Assembly: GCA_013397845.1 (NCBI GenBank)
Contig: VZTG01010081.1
Span: 310,638-374,637, forward strand
Origin: Melanocharis versteri
Lineage: Eukaryota > Chordata > Aves > Passeriformes > Melanocharitidae
Length of the DNA: 64,000 nt
Direction: 5' to 3'
Shown here: piece by piece, positions 58,740-64,000 of the stretch
Position numbering within the stretch: the first letter of the stretch is position 1
Layout of the letters: every line of letters begins with the position of its first letter
Translations under genes and position numbers: made by a program
Notes under the pieces: model-generated
Told to the model about the DNA's origin: nothing
Seen by the model: the letters and a program-made list of their open reading frames with translations, nothing else
The model's database searches: none

Positions 58740-61700
58740 TTTAAAAAATATGATTTCCTACTTATTTATTTTTTCCTTTAATAACACAGTTTAGCATTTC
58801 AGAGTTCAGCATTCTACACTCTTACACACTGTCCTTGTTTATTAGCATTTAAACACAAAAAGACATAGCAAGACCTCCAAACACAAATAAATACAGAAAC
58901 ACAATATACAGTAAACTGAAATACAACATATAATAATGCTATTAGGAAATTAAGACATGTTGCTAATTCCTTTTTTTAATTATTATTTTAACAACATGGT
59001 TATTGCTGAGCAATAAATTATACGTTTTAAAACTGTTTTTCCCCCTAAAAGAAAAGGACAAGAACCACTGGTTACCAGATCACTTGCACTGTATCCTTAC
59101 AGCTATTGATAATTAAGACAGGCAGAATATACACAATCAAATGAGGCTGGCCTTCTTTGGTCTTTGTTTTTGATCATAAAACTGAACACAAGTGTACCGT
59201 TCACTGAAGAGTATGAGATTAAAGAAATGGATACACAAGTTTCAAACACATTAATTTGTACATTATTCTCAATCACTGATGTCTTTTCCATAGATAGTTC
59301 TCACAGAATTTCTTGGAAACAAATGTCAGCTTTAGTTGTCCCGATTATTTTGTTGTTCCATGCATCTTAAAGGTTATCCTACTTGTCTAAGAGAAATGGA
59401 CCTACATTTAGCCCATCATCTCCTAATGGGGTATTTTTCGCAGCTCTCTAGTCACCACTAATTCATTGGAGTTTTATACCTTGTAGAAAAAATCCTGAAC
59501 TTCCCCATTTTTTTATTTATATAAAACTGAAAAAAAAAAAGTATTAACCAAACAACAGCTATAAGAAAAACAAAATAGGTGGATTACACGATGCATCAGC
59601 AACGATGGAAGCTTGTACCTTCCCATTCCACAAGTACAGATTACACAACTCTCTGCCAGTGATGCAGGTCATAGTTGGAAGATGTGTCCTTTCAGGTGCG
59701 AGCTATATTCAAATACAAAGCTCGGAACACTATGCAAGAAAATGACCTTTACGAATGATAATGCTGGTTTATCTCAGTAACCCTTAGACAGAGTCAAATT
59801 TTATCACTACGCATCACACTGCCAGCAATGGAGCGTGTGAACACCGGCATTGCTAAGAAGTTAAAAAGTCCTTGCAGAACTGGCAACCAAATTAAAAGCT
59901 TAGTTCCAAAGGACCAAAAACACGAACACCACATAGAGACAACAAACCCTTCCCTAAACGGGTAGGTTAGTAAGCCACAGAGTTGGGATCCAGATTTGAA
60001 TTCCACATCAAGTCTGGGATGTTTGAGTCCAGGGTTTTGGTTCAGGTGCTTCTCTGTGAAATTCAGAACTTATTTGAACCCTAAGGAACTAATCCTAACT
60101 TGGAGGGAAAATAATGAAAAAACACAGCCTAGTATCTACACTGACATCATGAAATGGAAGACAGAAGCTGCAGTCTTGACCATATATTAGAAGAGAAACA
60201 GGAATAGTTAGATCCCTTTTGTGTTGTATAACTCTACCCTTCTAAATCTTAAGAGGATGTCCCTGAATCAGCAGTCCAAAGTTTTCCACAACCTTCCTAT
60301 CTGGTGCTTCTCTGCAAAGGCCTGGATTAAGAGGCAAGAAAGAACAATTAAGCCCTCCAGATTTTGGTTTACACAAAAAGGGAGAAAGCCCCACAAGAAA
60401 GAAATGGTCAGTTACACTGACTGGTAGAACAAAGATGAACCCACTTCACTGTACAATGGTATTCTCTCTCCTCAGTTAAGAGGAGCATCAAACGAGACTG
60501 GTTTTGTTGGATGATTCTGAACAAACAGAGCAGGACACACGTTTGCTGCTGTTACTCACACTGACATGCTGTGCTGGCCTTCGCTCCGCACGTCTGGGCC
60601 ACCACACGTGTACAACCCCAAATCACGACAGCTTGTATGTTTAATTCTAGCCCTTACTGTCCTGATGTGGGTCTTCAGGGTATGTCAACTTATTTTCCAG
60701 TTCCTTTAAGGGAAAAATGTATTAGAAGAGTAAAACCTTGTAATTCGGAGATAACACTAGGGAACTGGAACCTCTGATTCATTCCCAGCTCCAGGAGATT
60801 CCTTTTGTGACTCTGGGCAAATCACTTCACGTCTCATCCTCGATTTCCTTTTTCCAAAAAAGAGAAATAGCACTTGCTATACACTGTACACAGTATTAAA
60901 AACTATTCTCAGATTAAATTGCCAAACCAATCATTTTTATTGCAGTAGCTTTGACTTCTACGTCAACCAGAATATCAAGGTATTGACTGAACAGAACAGG
61001 AATTCCAAGGAAGAGGTCCAGATGCTTTTTATCATCTTTTGTTCCCAAATTAGGGGAAATAATTTGCAATTAAAAAGTTGCCCACCACTATAGTTGTTTA
61101 AAATACAGGAATCTCCAAATTATCAGAGCATGAGGAAGAACATGTGTCCTAAATTACAATTCAAAGTCTTCAGAAAAGCTAAACGAAGTGTTTGCTACAT
61201 ACAGGTCTTCAAACTTGAAAGATATGAACCAAAGTTTGCCCTTAGCCAAGATCCTCCCTTAGCAGCAGCAAGTTATATCTGCACCAATTGATCAAGTATA
61301 ACTTGGAGGAAAGGGTTTTGTTTCATCACTTCTACATAAAGAAAAGACTTTGCATATTTATGTGCATGCATGTCTGTGTGTATATGTATGTACCTACACA
61401 CATACAAGTAATTTACAGAGCAAAATCTAAGAGATTAGGTATGCAACCCAAGAATTTCCCCCCCTCACCTATTTGTATATTTGCATAGTTAAATCATATC
61501 AAAGGCATCAATACTGCAGTCACATTTTTCACTCTTCTGCAGTGCAGGCAACTTTTCTTGTCACTCCCTACACGCTTCTCTGTCTTGGACCAAACAGCAC
61601 CAGTGTTTTTAAAACTAAACAAAATATCAACAGATACCCTGCACTGTTGGTGAAATGCCTATCCCAGGTGATGGAATACAGATACAAATAGGTGGTAGCT

Positions 61701-64000
61701 TTTAAACTCCATCTCAGCAAGCCATAATCGTGGAAAGCTGAGGAAACAGAAGCGATACAATCACGACCTAACATTCATGGGTTCAACACTTAAATCCCAG
61801 CTAACACAAATCTCTATTACCTTTGCATTTGAGAAAGTCACCAGGCACAGAAACAGGCACGTGTCTTCATCTTTCCTTTTCCAAGTAGAAAACACCACGA
61901 GAAAAGGAAATAAACTGCATTTGTTTTTTTTTTTATATTTTTAAAAAAGCTAGCGTGTTTCTTCCATCAAAAGTATGCCACCCACCATTCCCTCTTCCTA
62001 TTGCACATTCTCTTTGTGAAGAACAACATTTACAGTACAAGGCTGAAATCAACATTGCATATTGTAAGTCAGCAGTTGAAGGTGTACCGTGTAGACAGTA
62101 ACTGAAACAAGACCCCAATTAATTAGCTCGGAGAAGCAATGCAGACATGGTCATGCATCATAATCGCAGGTTGGTCTTTAAACACCCAAATCGTTTCATC
62201 CTGTTTAGGATTCAAGACTTTCTAGGTAGCAGGTGCACTCACTCTGTGCTGAAGAGCGTACACAAAGGGCAACATCCAGATTGTCACACACTGGAATCTC
62301 CCTAGAGGAAGCTGGAAACGGAAGAGGTTTGTACATAACTCGGAGCGTCACCGTGAAGAAAGAACACCAGCAAGAGACTTCAGCTGTGTGCTGCTAAGAA
62401 TTACTAAGCAGAGGACAATATGGTTCCACTGAACAAACTCTGTTCAAAGTAATGCAGATACTCTGGGACCCCCTTGCAATAATGGCAGCCCCCAGGAGTT
62501 TGCCGGGATTCAAGAGTATACGTGGGGGCAGGATGTTGTCCCATGAATCACTTTAAACAGACAGTCCCTAGAAAACTTTGGATATCTCAGTCAGGAACAA
62601 AGAGAAAAAGGATAAAGGGCATTTCAGCGATGAGAGAAACAGTTAAATAACTTAAAAGTGTTGAGTAAAGCACCAGGTATCTTTTCCTTTCAACTTAGAG
62701 AATATACAGTGGCCTTGTTTTCACAAAATGCTACATACTCCTTGCTGGAAAGCAGAGGAAACCGATTTCTATGTACACAGTAAGAACTCTACAAAGATGG
62801 CCTGAGAGTTCTGCGGAGAAAGGGGTGTTACAGTCAAGGCTTCAGGTATTCCACAGCAGGCGGTGTCTACATTTGTGTAGCAAGATCCTGGATTTCACAG
62901 TACGCAGGGTTGGCAAACTGGAAATTCTCTGGCAGCTTCATGTAGTTTTAAAAAATAAGTGCAGTAGGCCTCCATTTTATTAACTGTGATAAAAAGCACA
63001 TATGCAAAAATATTTTTATATCGATAGCACATTACTGCATTATAAAAGCTGCCCAAGTGAAGCTGAAGATTCTGGCAGCTGGTGCTTTTGGCACTTGGGA
63101 GATGTGGAAAGCAGCATAGAGATCTGTGAAATACAACAGTGACTGATGTTTCTGCTACAGTGATCGGCATTTAGATAGTTAGCAGTGTTCATATTTAAAC
63201 TTCTCTGTGAAGTTTCTGAGTCAATATCCCACCAAGACGAGATATTCAGATCTCTTAAAGCTACTAGTTTAGGCTGTGTGCAGACTCAGGAAGACTTCCC
63301 TATTGGTTTACACATTCACATGTTTCAAAGTCCTCTTTCAATCACCAAGGCTGGAAATGCTTTTTTCCTCCTCTTTTAAAGAGCTTGGATTTAGAAGCGC
63401 AATTCTGTCACAGAAGTTGGAAACTGTAGTCACAAATCTGCAGAATATCCTGGGCCCTGCTTATACCAGAAATCTCCTCCAAGTCCCAGATTGAAACAGG
63501 ATATAAACTGTTTTGAGATGGCCAAACGGTTTCATTTAAATTTTACAAGACATGCATTAGCAATGGGAGGAGAGTCCTTTGGACATTTCCACTTGGGAAT
63601 CCTGTTTTCAGTAAAATTCTGTGATGCACAAACACAAAAGCTCAGCTGCCTACATTCACAATTATTAAAATGACACAGGTTGAGCGAATCTTCGCCCTAA
63701 AGCGTAAGTGATGGGTTTACTTCTGCAGCCTGCATAAAACTGCAAGTGCCATGTAATTATATCTAGAGATATAGATGCAGGTATATCTATAGATATTTAT
63801 CTCTTGTGCAGAACATCCTCCTTCCGTGCCAGAAATTAAATGCTAGCACGTGCCTCCATCTTTGAGCTTGCACCTGTTGACAGCCACGTACCATAGAGGG
63901 AGTACAGTACCCGGACAATGGAAGGCAAGAAAAGGAAGACAAGTTGCTGCTGACGGTCAGGACAGCCAGCAGCAGGCAGTATTCTAGCAGGTGCCTGGAA
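58740..64000 (-). other. TRAF3: Putative TRAF3 3'UTR (coding exons outside window)
   Basis: Seen: an abrupt change to AT-rich, frame-poor sequence that begins (reading leftwards) at the window edge and ends at a reverse-strand AATAAA with a GU-rich downstream element. No coding exon is visible. Known: TRAF3 is the next gene after AMN in tetrapods, in the same orientation as AMN, and human TRAF3 has a 3'UTR of several kb. Inferred: this is the terminal UTR of TRAF3, an adaptor/E3 ligase in TNF-receptor and interferon signalling. It could instead be ordinary AT-rich intergenic DNA. Confidence 0.6.
58765..58770 (-). terminator. Putative TRAF3 poly(A) signal
   Basis: AATAAA on the - strand, followed downstream (lower coordinates, about 58,720-58,732) by the GU-rich TGGTGTGTTG. 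A second AATAAA at 58,838-58,843 could be an alternative site. Confidence 0.6.

Overview
This is a stretch of vertebrate nuclear genome, almost certainly from a bird. Coding sequence is split into short exons with GT/AG introns. Copies of the avian/reptilian CR1 LINE are present in truncated form, other repeats are sparse, and gene order matches the conserved CDC42BPB-AMN-TRAF3 block (human 14q32). The species cannot be told from the sequence alone. No bacterial, phage, CRISPR or toxin system is present; none of the RNA genes I can recognise by eye (tRNA, rRNA) was seen.

Positions 1-25,720 hold the 3' half of CDC42BPB (MRCK-beta kinase) on the + strand. There are 19 consecutive exons encoding the last 826 residues: end of the coiled coil, C1, PH, CNH and CRIB domains. 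A 1.6 kb 3'UTR ends at an AATAAA. The kinase domain lies upstream of the window. Positions 25,720-31,628 are a convergent intergenic spacer with no gene I can support.

Positions 31,629-52,922 hold a complete 12-exon AMN (amnionless) gene on the - strand. It encodes a 479-residue type I membrane protein, the partner of cubilin in the cubam endocytic receptor. Exon phases reproduce those of human AMN, including a 45-nt exon 3 and an 88-nt exon 4. The one discordant splice site is the exon 3 donor, which reads CAG|ATAAGG instead of GT. It opens a 9.8 kb intron that also contains a 45-bp minisatellite, a CR1 copy and several AT-rich islands. Positions 52,250-53,150 carry a CpG-rich zone and the putative AMN promoter.

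Positions 53,150-58,720 are GC-rich intergenic DNA. From about 58,740 to the right edge the base composition turns AT-rich, open frames are poor and a good reverse-strand poly(A) signal appears. By synteny this is most likely the long 3'UTR of TRAF3 on the - strand, with its coding exons beyond the window. Functionally the three genes are unrelated (actomyosin kinase, vitamin B12/protein uptake, TNF-receptor signalling); they are neighbours by ancient synteny.
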